From: JAJUFS01 sp964599565
GTDB taxonomy: Bacteria > Pseudomonadota > Gammaproteobacteria > Natronospirales > JAJUFS01
Reading direction: 5' to 3'
DNA length: 64,000 nt
Assembly: GCA_964599565.1 (NCBI GenBank)
Contig: CAZRFE010000006.1
Span: 3,368 to 67,367, forward strand
Shown here: positions 53,501 to 63,218 of the stretch, in pieces
Numbering within the stretch: position 1 is the first letter of the stretch
Layout of the letters: every line of letters starts with the position of its first letter
Position numbers and translations under genes: made by a program
Notes under the pieces: generated by a model
Database searches by the model: none
What the model was told of the DNA's origin: nothing
The model's input: only the letters and a program-made list of their open reading frames with translations

Positions 53501-53592
53501 CGGGAACGGAAGATCCTTCCGCGCTGATCCGTTTCAACGATTTCTTTCGCACGGAGCCGGGTCTTGTCGACCGGCATGAAGTCGTCGACTGA
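50548..53592 (+). CDS. mshQ: Large MSHA-associated protein MshQ, putative adhesin
   Basis: This 1,014-residue exported protein has a signal peptide (CAILLALLSSPLHAA). Residues about 25-175 and 185-335 are two tandem lectin-like (MAM/jelly-roll type) domains with matching pieces: LAVWIRAGATAF / LSLWVRRGANDF, EAGENLVLYY / EAGEDLVISY, WWHIDDVRI / YWHVDNVCL. The rest, from about 345, is the long beta-rich MshQ region (DUF6701-like), with an Asp-rich Ca-binding-type stretch (DDTDQDGVADGYADTDATNN) near residue 640. MshQ is the last gene of MSHA loci and is thought to be at or near the pilus tip. Its stop is 3 bases from the convergent ntrC stop. Confidence 0.9.
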   Translation: MRFPACAILLALLSSPLHAASGDILWLDDFEDGALAPQWVLDAHSQHGTAGVNALTAQSGAQSMYLRSGYVVVLSQTIDLEGIASARLAVWIRAGATAFGSNRAEAGENLVLYYRRNDGAWSNLEAFQGGGVAGDVMLREYDLPANAMHANFQLRWIQVDGDHLASDSDWWHIDDVRITDTTGAPPDIGALCDAFGDLTQWTVTGSGAAQVSAATFLSGPSSLSLNGGPVSVTMSSTLGLAGTVASLSLWVRRGANDFSDRPEAGEDLVISYLDNQGNWVTIWQLAGAGTAGQVYNLNYNLPAAALHDGFRLRIRLLNGTSGAMDYWHVDNVCLDIERVIDHFAFQHDGAAVNCQAEPVALLAHDVNHFVIDDYAGTVALATSTMHGDWSLLDGDGVLASNGAGAGSYTFSTADGGAVLLGLRDTFTESVNVNATNGMEAESPLEDAGIAFASAGFNFLVNGSAVPIGTQIAGKPSHAMPGASLIELQAIRSDDETGACEAALTGNVTIDLAFSCENPASCHGANVEINGSAIAANAGGSPAMFTNVALDFGDAADDTAPIAFRYDDAGIIRLHARYALQPSGEMLSGASSGIVVRPFGFHVDAIGNPGAATPDGAAYAAAGADFDVTVRAIAWQAADDTDQDGVADGYADTDATNNADLSDNITLAGFGAESPPDAVSLSAALSLPAGGVHPGLAGNLAVTNFSGGVSQTTVNYSEAGIIELHAQLADSDYLGAGNVASRSGPVGRFIPHHFDVDITSHGCNDTVAFTYSAQPLRALTVTARNGAGQVTQNHDGTAGFARDVQLDAMTAAAGALQNGGISAADFAGGIANIAAEPSGVAFAFTLKESAPAMVRLRATDADGVSSENHAEAQTQVRSARFAMDNANASLLAPAISRLRVDSFDGSEWREEPDDECTLTASDDLALTDHAGGLDAGESVIDLDPLHTFFSAGSGQVTLTAPGVNNEGSMRLRHDAPAWLEFDWNGTGTEDPSALIRFNDFFRTEPGLVDRHEVVD

Positions 53593-53595
53593 CGG

Positions 53596-54970
<1,375 letters not shown>

Positions 54971-54978
<8 letters not shown>

Positions 54979-56041
54979 GTTCGTCTCCTTCCGTTGCATC
55001 CGTCGCCACCGGCAGGATGACGGTGAACACCGTCCTGCCCGGCTCGCTGTTCCATTCGATGATTCCACCGTGGCGCTGCACGATGTCCTGCGCGATGGAA
55101 AGTCCGAGTCCCGTGCCTTCCGCGCGCCCGGTGACGAGCGGCAGGAAAAGGCTTTCCGCGAGATGCGCGGGCACGCCCGCACCGTTGTCCTCCACATCCA
55201 CGCGGATGGCGATGCGGTGCCGCCGGCCGAGCGAGGTGTACTGGCGCTCGATGCGCGTCCTGAAACAGAGCGTGGCGTTCGCCGTGCCGTTCGCGGCGTC
55301 GATCGCGTTGCCGGCGAGATTGAGAAACACCTGCGTGAGCTGGTCCGCGTCGGCGCGCAGATCCGGCAGGCTCGGGTCGTAGTCGCGCTGCCAGGTGAGC
55401 GCCGGCGCCGCGGGCTGCAGCACGCCGCAGACATGCTCGAGTACCGCGTGGATGTTGATGGTCGCAAGGCGCGGTGCCCGCGCGGGACCGAGCAAGGCGT
55501 CGACAAGATCGCGCAACCGGTCGGTTTCGCGCAGCATGATGTCGAGGTATTCGTGCTGCGCGGGATCGCTGACCTGCGCGGCCAGCAACTGCGCAGCGCC
55601 GCGCAGCCCGCCGAGCGGATTTCTTATTTCATGCGCGAGTCCCTGGATCACCAGGCGTTGCGCCTGCTGGTTCTGCCAGAGGTCGGTTTCTTCCGCGGCG
55701 CGCTGGCGCCGGTCCAGTGCCTGCAGTTCGATCTGCATCTCGCCCGATTCCAGCGGCAGGATGTCGCAGGCGATACGCCGCCGCTGCCCCGGCGGCGGAC
55801 CGCACGGCACGCGCAGTTCCGCGACCGCCAGCGGTTCGCGGAAGCGGGCAGCGCGCTCGACGTAGGCAAGAAGGTCTTCGGCGAGCGGCGCAAGCTCTGC
55901 CAGCGTCCGGCCGCGAGCATGTCGCGGGCTGGTGGCCAGCAGATCGGCGGCGGCGGGATTGAGAAAATTCACGCGTCCGGCGCCATCCACGCGAATGACG
56001 GCGGTGACGAGATTTTCGAGGATGTCTTCCGGCTGGTTCAC
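54971..56041 (-). CDS. glnL: Nitrogen regulation sensor kinase/phosphatase NtrB
   Basis: This 356-residue cytoplasmic kinase has an N-terminal PAS domain (VIRVDGAGRVNFLNPAA), the phospho-acceptor His137 in GLAHEIRNPLGG, and the ATPase domain with NLAGNAIDAA (N box), VEDNGAGVP (G1) and GTGLGLSIAQDI (G2). It responds to PII proteins. The start is GTG at 56041 with no clear ribosome-binding site. An NtrC site overlies its promoter. Confidence 0.96.
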
Positions 56042-56064
56042 GCGGGCCCCGAAGGCGGGAGAGC

Positions 56065-56081
56065 TGCACCATTATAGTGCG
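56065..56081 (-). promoter_or_regulatory. NtrC operator overlapping the ntrBC promoter -10
   Basis: On the minus strand CGCACTATAATGGTGCA matches the NtrC dyad TGCACC-N5-GGTGCA in 14 of 17 positions and contains TATAAT (56076-56071), the likely -10 of ntrBC. Binding would block RNA polymerase, as for E. coli glnLp. No good -35 is visible. Confidence 0.75.
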
Positions 56082-56105
56082 CCCGCACCTCCGTGGGCGA
56101 ACGGG

Positions 56106-56648
56106 TTACTTGCCGCCGCGCGGGCGGGCGGTCTGCTGGGGAACCGCCTGCTGCTTGACGTGGAAGGTCACGGGCGTGGTCGCAATGATTTCCTTGCCGT
56201 CCGCGTCCGTGATGACGGCGCGCAGGGTGTGCGTACCGCGAACGACGCCGGTCAGCGTGGTGCCGAGGCCGGCGAGCGGGTCGGCGAGCGCGCCATCAAC
56301 GTAAAGCAGCAGCTGGTCGCTGTTCCTGAGCGCGGGTTGCAGCGAAAGCTGCACGGGAATGTTGCCGGCGGTCGCCCAGAAGACCTGGTCCTGCTTTGGC
56401 GAGATGAAACCAAGCTGGTAGTCGGGCGCCGGTGTCTCGTCGCTGCTGTCCGCGCGGCCGCGTGGCCGGACGGGAACATCGGGTGCGTCGAACGTGGTCG
56501 TTTTCGGCAGTTCGACTTCCTCAGCACCTTCCGGCGGCGGCGTGTCGGAGTAATGCACGTTGCCGTTCTTGTCCACCCACTTGTAGGTTCCGGCGAGGGC
56601 GAAGGCCGGAAGCAGCAACATCACGATCAGGAAGGTGCGCAGTTTCAT
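56106..56648 (-). CDS. DUF4124 domain exported protein
   Basis: This 180-residue protein has a signal peptide (FLIVMLLLPAFALAG) directly followed by the DUF4124 motif TYKWVDKNGNVHYSDTPP (residues 20-37). A second half (about residues 80-170) is beta-rich (GTHTLRAVITDADGKEI), perhaps an Ig-like fold. The function is not known. It lies between glnA and ntrBC, as I recall for pseudomonads. Its start overlaps the GNAT gene stop (ATGA). Confidence 0.88.
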   Translation of the reverse strand: MKLRTFLIVMLLLPAFALAGTYKWVDKNGNVHYSDTPPPEGAEEVELPKTTTFDAPDVPVRPRGRADSSDETPAPDYQLGFISPKQDQVFWATAGNIPVQLSLQPALRNSDQLLLYVDGALADPLAGLGTTLTGVVRGTHTLRAVITDADGKEIIATTPVTFHVKQQAVPQQTARPRGGK

Positions 56649-57232
56649 GTGCTCAAGGATAGCGCCGCGGCGGGCAGCTTCCAATCGGCGGCTCGTGAAA
56701 GCGTGCGACAGAACAATGTCGTATTGCATTTGCGCTCGCCGTCCGGCCACAGCGCATAACCCGGGATTTCCCCGCAACGCTGCCAGCCAAGGTATGCGTA
56801 CAGGCGTTCCGCGTCGCTTCCCGTTGCGGTATCGAGCACGAGCAGCGTGCGGCCTGCGTGAATCGCTTCATCCTCGATCGCGCGCATCAGCGCACTGGCG
56901 ATGCCGCGGCCGCGTGCGTGCCTGCGTACCTGCAGCTTCGCGACGTCCGCGCGATGCGGCTGGTTCTCGGGCGTATCGAGCAGGAGCTGCACGGTACCGG
57001 TGATTTCTCCGCTGGCGGTGTCGCGCGCGACCAGCACGATGCGCTCGCCGCGCGCAGCGCTTGCGAGCACGGCATCTGCGTAGCGTTCCGCGCGCTCGTG
57101 CGTGAGCGGTGAAAGAAAGCCGACCGATGCGCCGCCGTCGACAACATCAACGAGAATGGCGGCGAGCGCCGCGACGGTTGTGGCGTCGTGCGTGGCGCGG
57201 TGAATTTCGACGCTGGAGTTCGCTGCGTGCAT
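56645..57232 (-). CDS. GNAT family N-acetyltransferase
   Basis: This 195-residue protein has the GNAT acetyl-CoA motif VRRHARGRGIASALMRAIED (R/Q-x-x-G-x-G/A), about residues 101-120, and the second half with GRTLLVLDTATGSDAERLYA and YLGWQRCGEIPGYAL. It should acetylate an unknown small molecule or protein. It starts with ATG at 57232, beyond a strong hairpin after glnA. Context gives no substrate. Confidence 0.87.
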   Translation of the reverse strand: MHAANSSVEIHRATHDATTVAALAAILVDVVDGGASVGFLSPLTHERAERYADAVLASAARGERIVLVARDTASGEITGTVQLLLDTPENQPHRADVAKLQVRRHARGRGIASALMRAIEDEAIHAGRTLLVLDTATGSDAERLYAYLGWQRCGEIPGYALWPDGERKCNTTLFCRTLSRAADWKLPAAALSLST

Positions 57233-57239
57233 GGAAGAT

Positions 57240-57265
57240 GCGGGGGCGGCGGGGGCCGCCCCCGC
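57240..57265 (-). terminator. Strong GC hairpin after glnA
   Basis: GCGGGGGCGGC and GCCGCCCCCGC form a perfect 11-base-pair stem with a 4-base loop, between the glnA stop and the GNAT start. It has no T-run, so it may be a partial terminator or mRNA-stability element. Confidence 0.55.
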
Positions 57266-57270
57266 GCTGT

Positions 57271-58692
57271 TTACAGCGAGTAGTACATGTCGAATTCGAC
57301 CGGGTGCGTCGTCATGCGGATGCGCTGCACGTCCGCCATCTTGAGCTCGATGTACGCATCGATCATGTCGTCGGTGAACACGCCGCCCTTCTTCAGGAAT
57401 TCGCGATCCGCGTCGAGCGCGTTGAGGGAGCCTTCCAGCGAGTAGCTCACTTCCGGCACGTTCTTCGATTCTTCCGGCGGCAGGTCGTAGAGGTTCTTGT
57501 CGAGCGGGCCGCCCGGGTGAATCTTGTTCTGGATGCCGTCGAGGCCCGCCATCATCAGCGCGGTGAACGCAAGGTACGGGTTTGCGGTGGAATCCGGGAA
57601 GCGCACCTCGACGCGGCGCGCCTTCGGGTTCGAGATGAACGGAATGCGGATCGACGCGGAACGGTTGCGTGCGGAGTACGCGAGTTTCACCGGCGCCTCG
57701 AAACCCGGCACGAGACGCTTGTAGCTGTTCGTCGACGGATTGGTGAACGCGTTCAGCGCCTTCGCGTGCCTGATGACGCCGCCGACGTAGTAAAGCGCGG
57801 TCTCCGAGAGCCCGCCGTAGCCATCACCGGTGAAGAGATTCCTGCCATCCTTGCCGAGCGACATGTGTACGTGCATGCCGGAACCGTTGTCGCCGACGAT
57901 GGGTTTCGGCATGAAGGTCGCGGTCTTGCCGTAGCCGTGCGCGACGTTCTGCACGACGTATTTCAGCATCTGCACTTCGTCGCCCTTCTGCACCAGCGTG
58001 CCGAAGCCGACGCCGATCTCGCACTGGCCGGCTGTCGCGACTTCGTGATGATGCACCTCGACGGTCATGCCCATCTCTTCGAGCACGAGGCACATGGTGC
58101 CGCGGATGTCGTGCAGCGAATCGACCGGCGGGACGGGGAAGTAGCCGCCCTTCACGCCCGGGCGATGGCCGAAGTTGCCGTCGGGATACACGCGCTCGGA
58201 ATTCCAGCCGGCTTCCTGGGAATCGATCTTGTAGAAGGAGCCGGACATTTCCGTGCCCCAGCGGATGTCGTCGAAGATGAAGAATTCGTTCTCGGGACCA
58301 AAGTAGGCAACGTCCGCGATGCCGGTGGACTTGAGGTACGCCTCGGCGCGCTTCGCGAGCGAGCGCGGGTCGCGCTCGTAACCCTGCATGGTGTTCGGCT
58401 CGACCACGTCACAGCGCAGGTTGAGCGTCTTTTCCTCGAAGAAAGGATCGATGACCGCGGTTGCGGCATCGGGCATCAGGATCATGTCGGACTCGTTGAT
58501 GCCCTTCCAGCCGGAGATCGACGAGCCATCGAACATCTTGCCATCCTCGAACAGCGCCTCGTCGATGGTGTGCGAGGGGACCGTCACATGCTGTTCCTTG
58601 CCCTTCGTGTCGGTGAAGCGGAAATCCACGAAGCGGATTTCCTTGTCCTTGATGAGCTTGAGTACGTCGGCGGGTGACAGGGCAGATGACAT
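57271..58692 (-). CDS. glnA: Glutamine synthetase, type I
   Basis: This 473-residue enzyme forms glutamine from glutamate, ammonia and ATP as a dodecamer. Motifs are [19 protein letters not shown] near residue 55, the metal-binding [11 protein letters not shown] near residue 130, [17 protein letters not shown], and the adenylylation site Tyr402 in [10 protein letters not shown], so GlnE control is expected. The start at 58692 has GGAGG 5 bases upstream. The promoter is sigma-54 with two NtrC sites. Confidence 0.98.
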   Translation of the reverse strand: MSSALSPADVLKLIKDKEIRFVDFRFTDTKGKEQHVTVPSHTIDEALFEDGKMFDGSSISGWKGINESDMILMPDAATAVIDPFFEEKTLNLRCDVVEPNTMQGYERDPRSLAKRAEAYLKSTGIADVAYFGPENEFFIFDDIRWGTEMSGSFYKIDSQEAGWNSERVYPDGNFGHRPGVKGGYFPVPPVDSLHDIRGTMCLVLEEMGMTVEVHHHEVATAGQCEIGVGFGTLVQKGDEVQMLKYVVQNVAHGYGKTATFMPKPIVGDNGSGMHVHMSLGKDGRNLFTGDGYGGLSETALYYVGGVIRHAKALNAFTNPSTNSYKRLVPGFEAPVKLAYSARNRSASIRIPFISNPKARRVEVRFPDSTANPYLAFTALMMAGLDGIQNKIHPGGPLDKNLYDLPPEESKNVPEVSYSLEGSLNALDADREFLKKGGVFTDDMIDAYIELKMADVQRIRMTTHPVEFDMYYSL

Positions 58693-58733
58693 CGGAGCCT
58701 CCGGGGCTGGGTTTTAAGGTGCTACCAAGGGAA

Positions 58734-58749
58734 TGCAAGCGACGTGCCA
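58734..58749 (-). promoter_or_regulatory. Sigma-54 promoter of glnA
   Basis: On the minus strand TGGCACGTCGCTTGCA matches the -24/-12 consensus TGGCACG-N4-TTGCA at every position, with GG-N10-GC spacing exact. The glnA ATG lies 42 bases downstream. Confidence 0.93.
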
Positions 58750-58801
58750 GTGCAGGCGCGCGGCGCGATGCGAGCGTCTACAGCATAGCGGTCCCCGGCA
58801 A

Positions 58802-58818
58802 CGCACCGTTTCAGTGCA
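58802..58818. promoter_or_regulatory. NtrC-binding site, proximal
   Basis: Minus strand TGCACTGAAACGGTGCG, 13 of 17 to TGCACCAAAATGGTGCA. Centre about 69 bases upstream of the -12/-24 element. Confidence 0.8.
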
Positions 58819-58831
58819 ACGCCGCTCGCGC

Positions 58832-58848
58832 TGCACGATCACGGTGCG
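58832..58848. promoter_or_regulatory. NtrC-binding site, distal
   Basis: Minus strand CGCACCGTGATCGTGCA, 12 of 17 to the NtrC consensus. It is centred 30 bases (about three turns) from the proximal site, which fits cooperative binding of NtrC dimers on one DNA face. Confidence 0.75.
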
Positions 58849-58886
58849 CACCGGCCCGCACGGAAAAAGGCTATACTTCCGCGCCT

Positions 58887-58898
58887 CTTTATATAAAG
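58887..58898. other. AT-rich palindrome before glyQ
   Basis: CTTTATATAAAG is a perfect 12-base palindrome ending 6 bases before the glyQ ATG. It lies downstream of a -10-like TATACT (58872-58877), in the short leader. Confidence 0.4.
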
Positions 58899-58904
58899 AA
58901 ATCA

Positions 58905-59819
58905 ATGACAAGCATGACTCCCGCCACAAGCTTCCAGGCGCTGATACTGCGCTTGCAGCAATACTGGGCCGAGCAAGGCTGCGTGCTGCAGCAGCCGTAC
59001 GACATGGAGATGGGCGCCGGGACTTTCCACCCCGCGACCTTCCTGCGCGCCATCGGGCCCGAGCCCTGGTCGGCTGCCTACGTGCAACCCTCGCGCCGCC
59101 CGACGGACGGACGCTACGGCGAGAACCCGAACCGCCTGCAGCACTATTACCAGTTCCAGGTCGTCATCAAGCCGTCGCCGAAGGACATCCAGGAACTGTA
59201 CCTCGGATCGCTTGCCGCGCTTGGCGTCGATCCGCTCGTGCACGACATCCGCTTTGTCGAGGACAACTGGGAATCGCCGACGCTCGGCGCCTGGGGTCTC
59301 GGCTGGGAAGTGTGGCTGGATGGCATGGAGATCACGCAGTTCACCTACTTCCAGCAGGTCGGCGGGCTTGAATGCCGGCCGGTCACGGGCGAGATCACCT
59401 ACGGGCTCGAGCGGCTGGCGATGTACCTGCAAGGTGTCGAGAACGTCTACGACCTCGTGTGGACGGACGGGCCGCTCGGGCGCGTGACCTATGGCGATGT
59501 GTTTCACCAGAACGAAGTGGAGCAATCGACGTACAACTTCGAGTACGCGGATGTCGATGCCTTCCTGAAATGGTTCGACTGGTGCGAATCGGAATGCGCC
59601 CGGCTCCTGGACGCAGGCCTTCCGCTGCCGGCGTACGAGATGGTGCTGCGTGCATCGCACAGCTTCAACCTGCTGGATGCGCGCAAGGCGATCTCCGTCA
59701 CCGAACGCCAGCGCTACATCCTGCGTGTCCGCACGCTCTCCCGCGGTGTGGCGGAAGCGTATTACGCAGCACGCGAGCGGCTCGGCTTTCCGATGTTGCG
59801 GCAGGAGGCGGCGAAGTAA
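58905..59819 (+). CDS. glyQ: Glycyl-tRNA synthetase alpha subunit
   Basis: This 304-residue catalytic subunit of the bacterial (alpha2beta2) glycyl-tRNA synthetase begins with [20 protein letters not shown]. Class II motif 2-like pieces [20 protein letters not shown] and ITYFQ-type [20 protein letters not shown] (split here) are intact. The ATG at 58905 gives the standard N-terminus. It overlaps glyS by one base (TAATG). Its upstream region is shared with the glnA enhancer. Confidence 0.98.
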   Translation: MTSMTPATSFQALILRLQQYWAEQGCVLQQPYDMEMGAGTFHPATFLRAIGPEPWSAAYVQPSRRPTDGRYGENPNRLQHYYQFQVVIKPSPKDIQELYLGSLAALGVDPLVHDIRFVEDNWESPTLGAWGLGWEVWLDGMEITQFTYFQQVGGLECRPVTGEITYGLERLAMYLQGVENVYDLVWTDGPLGRVTYGDVFHQNEVEQSTYNFEYADVDAFLKWFDWCESECARLLDAGLPLPAYEMVLRASHSFNLLDARKAISVTERQRYILRVRTLSRGVAEAYYAARERLGFPMLRQEAAK

Positions 59820-61918
59820 TGGAGCGCAAGGATTTTCTCGTCGAGATCGGCACGGAAGAACTGCCGCCGAAATCGCTTCGCGCACTCGCCCAGGGTTTTC
59901 GTGACGCCGTGATGCACAACCTGTTCACAGCGGAACCGGAACTGAAGAAAGGCATTCGCGATTTCTGGTACTGCTCGCCAAGACGTCTCGCGCTGGTACT
60001 GCAGGACGTACCGCTCGCAACGCCCGATTCCGTGCAGGAGCGTCTCGGCCCTGCCGTGCAGGCTGCGTTCGACAAGGATGGCAAGCCGACGAAGGCTGCC
60101 GAAGGGTTCGCAGCTTCCGTCGGCACGACGGTCGATGCGCTCGAGCGCAAGGCAACCGACAAGGGTGAGCGGCTTGCCTTCGCCGTCACGGTGCCCGGCA
60201 AGCGCACGGCGGAGATCCTGCCGGGCATCGTCGAGAACGCGCTGAAGCAGCTGCCGATTCCCAAGCGCATGCGCTGGGGCGCGGGCGATGCGGAGTTCGT
60301 GCGGCCGGTGCAGTGGATCGTGATGCTCGCCGGCAACGATGTCGTTGATTGCGAAATCCTCGGCGTGAAGGCGGGGCGCGACACGTGCGGCCACCGCTTC
60401 CACGCGCCAGGCCCCGTGCCGCTTCGTGCGCCGGCGGAATACGCATCCACGCTCGAGAAAGCGTACGTGCGCGTCAACGATTCCACGAACACGCTCGCGG
60501 AATGGATTGGCGAACAGGTGAACAGCGCTGCGCGCGCACTCGGCGGTACCGCGCTCGGCGCAGAGTCCGGCAGCGAACTGCTGGACGAAGTCGCGGCGCT
60601 GAACGAATGGCCGGTCGTCATCGTCGGCAACATCCCGGAGCGGTTCATGTCGCTGCCGGAGGAAGTGCTGACCACGACCATCGAGACGCACCAGCGCTAC
60701 TTTCCCGTGCGCGGGCCGGATGGAACGCTGCTGCCGTTGTTCATCACCTTCGCGAACATCGAATCGAAAGACCCGGATGTGGTGCGCAAGGGCAACGAGC
60801 GCGTCGTGGCGCCGCGTCTTGAAGATGCGATGTTCTTCTGGAACAGCGACCGAAGAACGCCGCTCGCGGAGCGCGTCGCGAAACTCGACCACGTGACGTT
60901 CCAGAAGGAGCTCGGCTCGTACGGCGACAAGCTGCGCCGCGTGCGCGAACTCGCGGTGCGGATCGCCACGCAGATCGGCGGCGATGCCGCAAAAGCCGAA
61001 CGCGCAGCGACACTTTCGAAGGCGGATCTCGTCAGCGACATGGTCTTCGAGTTCACCGAGCTCCAGGGCGTGATGGGCCGCTACTACGCAAGGCACGACG
61101 GCGAGGATGAAGACGTCGCAAACGCCATCTTCGAGCAATACCTGCCGCGCTTCGCGGGCGACGCATTGCCGGAATCGAAAACAGGACAATCGCTCGCGAT
61201 CGCCGACAAGCTCGACACCATCTGCGGCATCTTCTCCATCGGGCAGAAACCGTCGGGCAGCAAGGATCCGTTCGCGCTGCGGCGGCTCGCGCTCGGCCTG
61301 CTTCGCATCGTGATCGAGAAGGAGCTCGACCTTGACCTGGTTGTTCTCATCAAGGCGGCGCTCGAGCACCTGCCGGCGGGCAACACCGGCGTCGAGTCCC
61401 GGCATGAAATGATGGAATTCTTCTACGACCGCCTGAAGGCGTACTACCTCGAACAGGGCGTGCGCGCCGACGTGTTCGAAGCGGTGCGTTCGCGCCAACC
61501 GGGAAAACCGCAGGACTTCGACCGGCGCGTGAAGGCGGTCCAGGCGTTCATGCAGCGTGACGAAGCGGTTGCGCTCGCAGCGGCGAACAAGCGCATTTCC
61601 AACATTCTGCGCAAGTCTGAAACGAACGTATCCGGTGCGCCGGATCCATCGCTGTTCGAATCGGACGCAGAACGCGCGCTCGCGGCTGCCGTCAGTCGCA
61701 AGCATGAAACCGTGCATCAGCACATCGATGGCGGCGAGTATGAACGCGCGTTGTCGGAACTTGCCGACCTGCGTGGCGTGGTGGATGCGTTCTTCGACCA
61801 GGTCATGGTGATGGCGGATGATGCGCAGATCCGCGACAACCGGCTGAAACTGCTGAACGAACTGCGTTCGCTGTTCAACCACACGGCAGACTTCGCGGAA
61901 ATCCAGGTCGATCCATGA
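59819..61918 (+). CDS. glyS: Glycyl-tRNA synthetase beta subunit
   Basis: This 699-residue tRNA-binding subunit starts with [20 protein letters not shown], the standard GlyS N-terminus. Further blocks are HRFHAPGPVPLRAPAEY, ETHQRYFPVRG, and the HD-like region with FQKELGSYGDKLRRVRELAV. Length is close to E. coli GlyS (689). ATG at 59819 overlaps the glyQ TAA; AGGAGG lies 11 bases upstream. gmhB starts inside its stop. Confidence 0.98.
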   Translation: MERKDFLVEIGTEELPPKSLRALAQGFRDAVMHNLFTAEPELKKGIRDFWYCSPRRLALVLQDVPLATPDSVQERLGPAVQAAFDKDGKPTKAAEGFAASVGTTVDALERKATDKGERLAFAVTVPGKRTAEILPGIVENALKQLPIPKRMRWGAGDAEFVRPVQWIVMLAGNDVVDCEILGVKAGRDTCGHRFHAPGPVPLRAPAEYASTLEKAYVRVNDSTNTLAEWIGEQVNSAARALGGTALGAESGSELLDEVAALNEWPVVIVGNIPERFMSLPEEVLTTTIETHQRYFPVRGPDGTLLPLFITFANIESKDPDVVRKGNERVVAPRLEDAMFFWNSDRRTPLAERVAKLDHVTFQKELGSYGDKLRRVRELAVRIATQIGGDAAKAERAATLSKADLVSDMVFEFTELQGVMGRYYARHDGEDEDVANAIFEQYLPRFAGDALPESKTGQSLAIADKLDTICGIFSIGQKPSGSKDPFALRRLALGLLRIVIEKELDLDLVVLIKAALEHLPAGNTGVESRHEMMEFFYDRLKAYYLEQGVRADVFEAVRSRQPGKPQDFDRRVKAVQAFMQRDEAVALAAANKRISNILRKSETNVSGAPDPSLFESDAERALAAAVSRKHETVHQHIDGGEYERALSELADLRGVVDAFFDQVMVMADDAQIRDNRLKLLNELRSLFNHTADFAEIQVDP

Positions 61919-62451
61919 AGGTACTGGTGCTCGATCGCGACGGCGTGATCAACGCCGACTCGCCGGACTTCATCAAGTCGCCCGATGAGTGGCAGCCATT
62001 GCCCGGCAGCATCGAGGCAATCGCGCGCGCATCAAGAGCCGGCTACGTGATTGCGGTGGCGAGCAACCAGTCCGGTGTCGGCCGCGGACTGTTCGATCTC
62101 GATACGCTGTCCGCAATCCACGATGTGATGATCGAAGCCGTGGAAGATGCAGGCGGTCGCATCGATCTCATCGTCTTCTGCCCGCACCTGCCCGATGACA
62201 ACTGCGAATGCCGCAAGCCGAAGCCCGGACTGCTGCGACGCATTGAATCCGAGCTCGGTACATCGCTCGCAGGCCAGTGGTCGGTCGGCGATTCCGCGCG
62301 CGATCTTGAAGCTGCGCGCGCCATTGATGCACAGCCGGTGCTTGTGCGTACCGGCAACGGACGCAAGACCGAGGCCGGACTTGCGGATGAACGCGTGATG
62401 GTTTTTGACGATCTTTCAGCCGCCGTGGACGCGCTCCTGGAAACCCGATGA
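61915..62451 (+). CDS. gmhB: D-glycero-beta-D-manno-heptose-1,7-bisphosphate 7-phosphatase
   Basis: This 178-residue HAD phosphatase has the nucleophile motif LDRDGVIN (Asp7, Asp9), SNQSGVGRGLF, the zinc-binding loop CPHLPDDNCECRKPKPG and the metal-binding VGDSARDLEAARAI. It acts in ADP-heptose synthesis for lipopolysaccharide core. ATGA overlaps with both glyS and plsC show translational coupling. Confidence 0.95.
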   Translation: MKVLVLDRDGVINADSPDFIKSPDEWQPLPGSIEAIARASRAGYVIAVASNQSGVGRGLFDLDTLSAIHDVMIEAVEDAGGRIDLIVFCPHLPDDNCECRKPKPGLLRRIESELGTSLAGQWSVGDSARDLEAARAIDAQPVLVRTGNGRKTEAGLADERVMVFDDLSAAVDALLETR

Positions 62452-63188
62452 TCCAGTACCTGAAATCCCTGCTCTATATCGTGTTCATGGTGACGTCGGT
62501 CGTGCTGTTCGCGCTCGCGATCATTCTCTTTTTCTGGGCGCCGTACACCTGGCGCTACCGGATCGCGCAGGGCTGGTGCGCGCTGCAGATCGGCGTGCTG
62601 AAACATGTGCTCGGACTCGACTACGTGATCGAAGGACGCGAGAACATTCCGGATCACGCCTGCGTTGTCTACTGGAAGCATACTTCCAGCTGGGAAACCT
62701 TCCTGACGCTGCCGATGTGGCCGAAGCAATGCTGGGTGCTGAAGCATGAACTCACGTTCATTCCGATCTTCGGCTGGGCGCTGCGCTTGATCGAACCGAT
62801 CGCGATCGACCGCAAGGGCGGACGCTCGGCGGTGAACCAGGTGCTCGACCAGGGCAGGCGAAAACTCGCCGAAGGCTGCTGGATCAACATCTTTCCCGAA
62901 GGCACGCGCGTGCCCCCGGATTCGACGAAACGTTACGGCGTCTCCGGCGCCCTGCTGTCACGCGAAACCGGTACGCCGATTCTCCCGATTGCACACAACG
63001 CCGGCGACCTGTGGCCGAGGCATTCGGTGTTGAAGAAGAAGGGAAGGATCGTCGTTCGGATCGGCCCGGTGATCGAACCGGACGGCAAGACGCCGGAGGT
63101 GATCAACCGCGAAGCGCAGGCGTGGATCGAAGCGGAAATGCCGAAGATCAGCGCCGCGTACCAGCGGAAAAACAATAAGGCCGCGTAA
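62448..63188 (+). CDS. plsC: 1-acyl-sn-glycerol-3-phosphate acyltransferase (PlsC family)
   Basis: This 246-residue membrane protein has two N-terminal hydrophobic stretches (residues 8-32). The active-site motif appears as KHTSSWET, HX4E instead of HX4D, a variant seen in related proteobacterial enzymes. The substrate-binding block INIFPEGTRVPP is intact. It should acylate lysophosphatidic acid to phosphatidic acid. The Pseudomonas relative near gyrB is called lptA. The stop codon sits in the loop of the terminator hairpin. Confidence 0.93.
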   Translation: MIQYLKSLLYIVFMVTSVVLFALAIILFFWAPYTWRYRIAQGWCALQIGVLKHVLGLDYVIEGRENIPDHACVVYWKHTSSWETFLTLPMWPKQCWVLKHELTFIPIFGWALRLIEPIAIDRKGGRSAVNQVLDQGRRKLAEGCWINIFPEGTRVPPDSTKRYGVSGALLSRETGTPILPIAHNAGDLWPRHSVLKKKGRIVVRIGPVIEPDGKTPEVINREAQAWIEAEMPKISAAYQRKNNKAA

Positions 63189-63203
63189 GCGGCCTTTTGT
63201 TTT
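63176..63203. terminator. Bidirectional terminator between plsC and gyrB
   Basis: AAGGCCGC / GCGGCCTT (8 base pairs) with loop GTAA, which holds the plsC stop codon, followed by TTTTGTTTT. On the minus strand the stem is followed by TTATTGTTTTT, so it also serves gyrB. Confidence 0.95.
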
Positions 63204-63218
63204 CAGTCGCGTTGAGCG

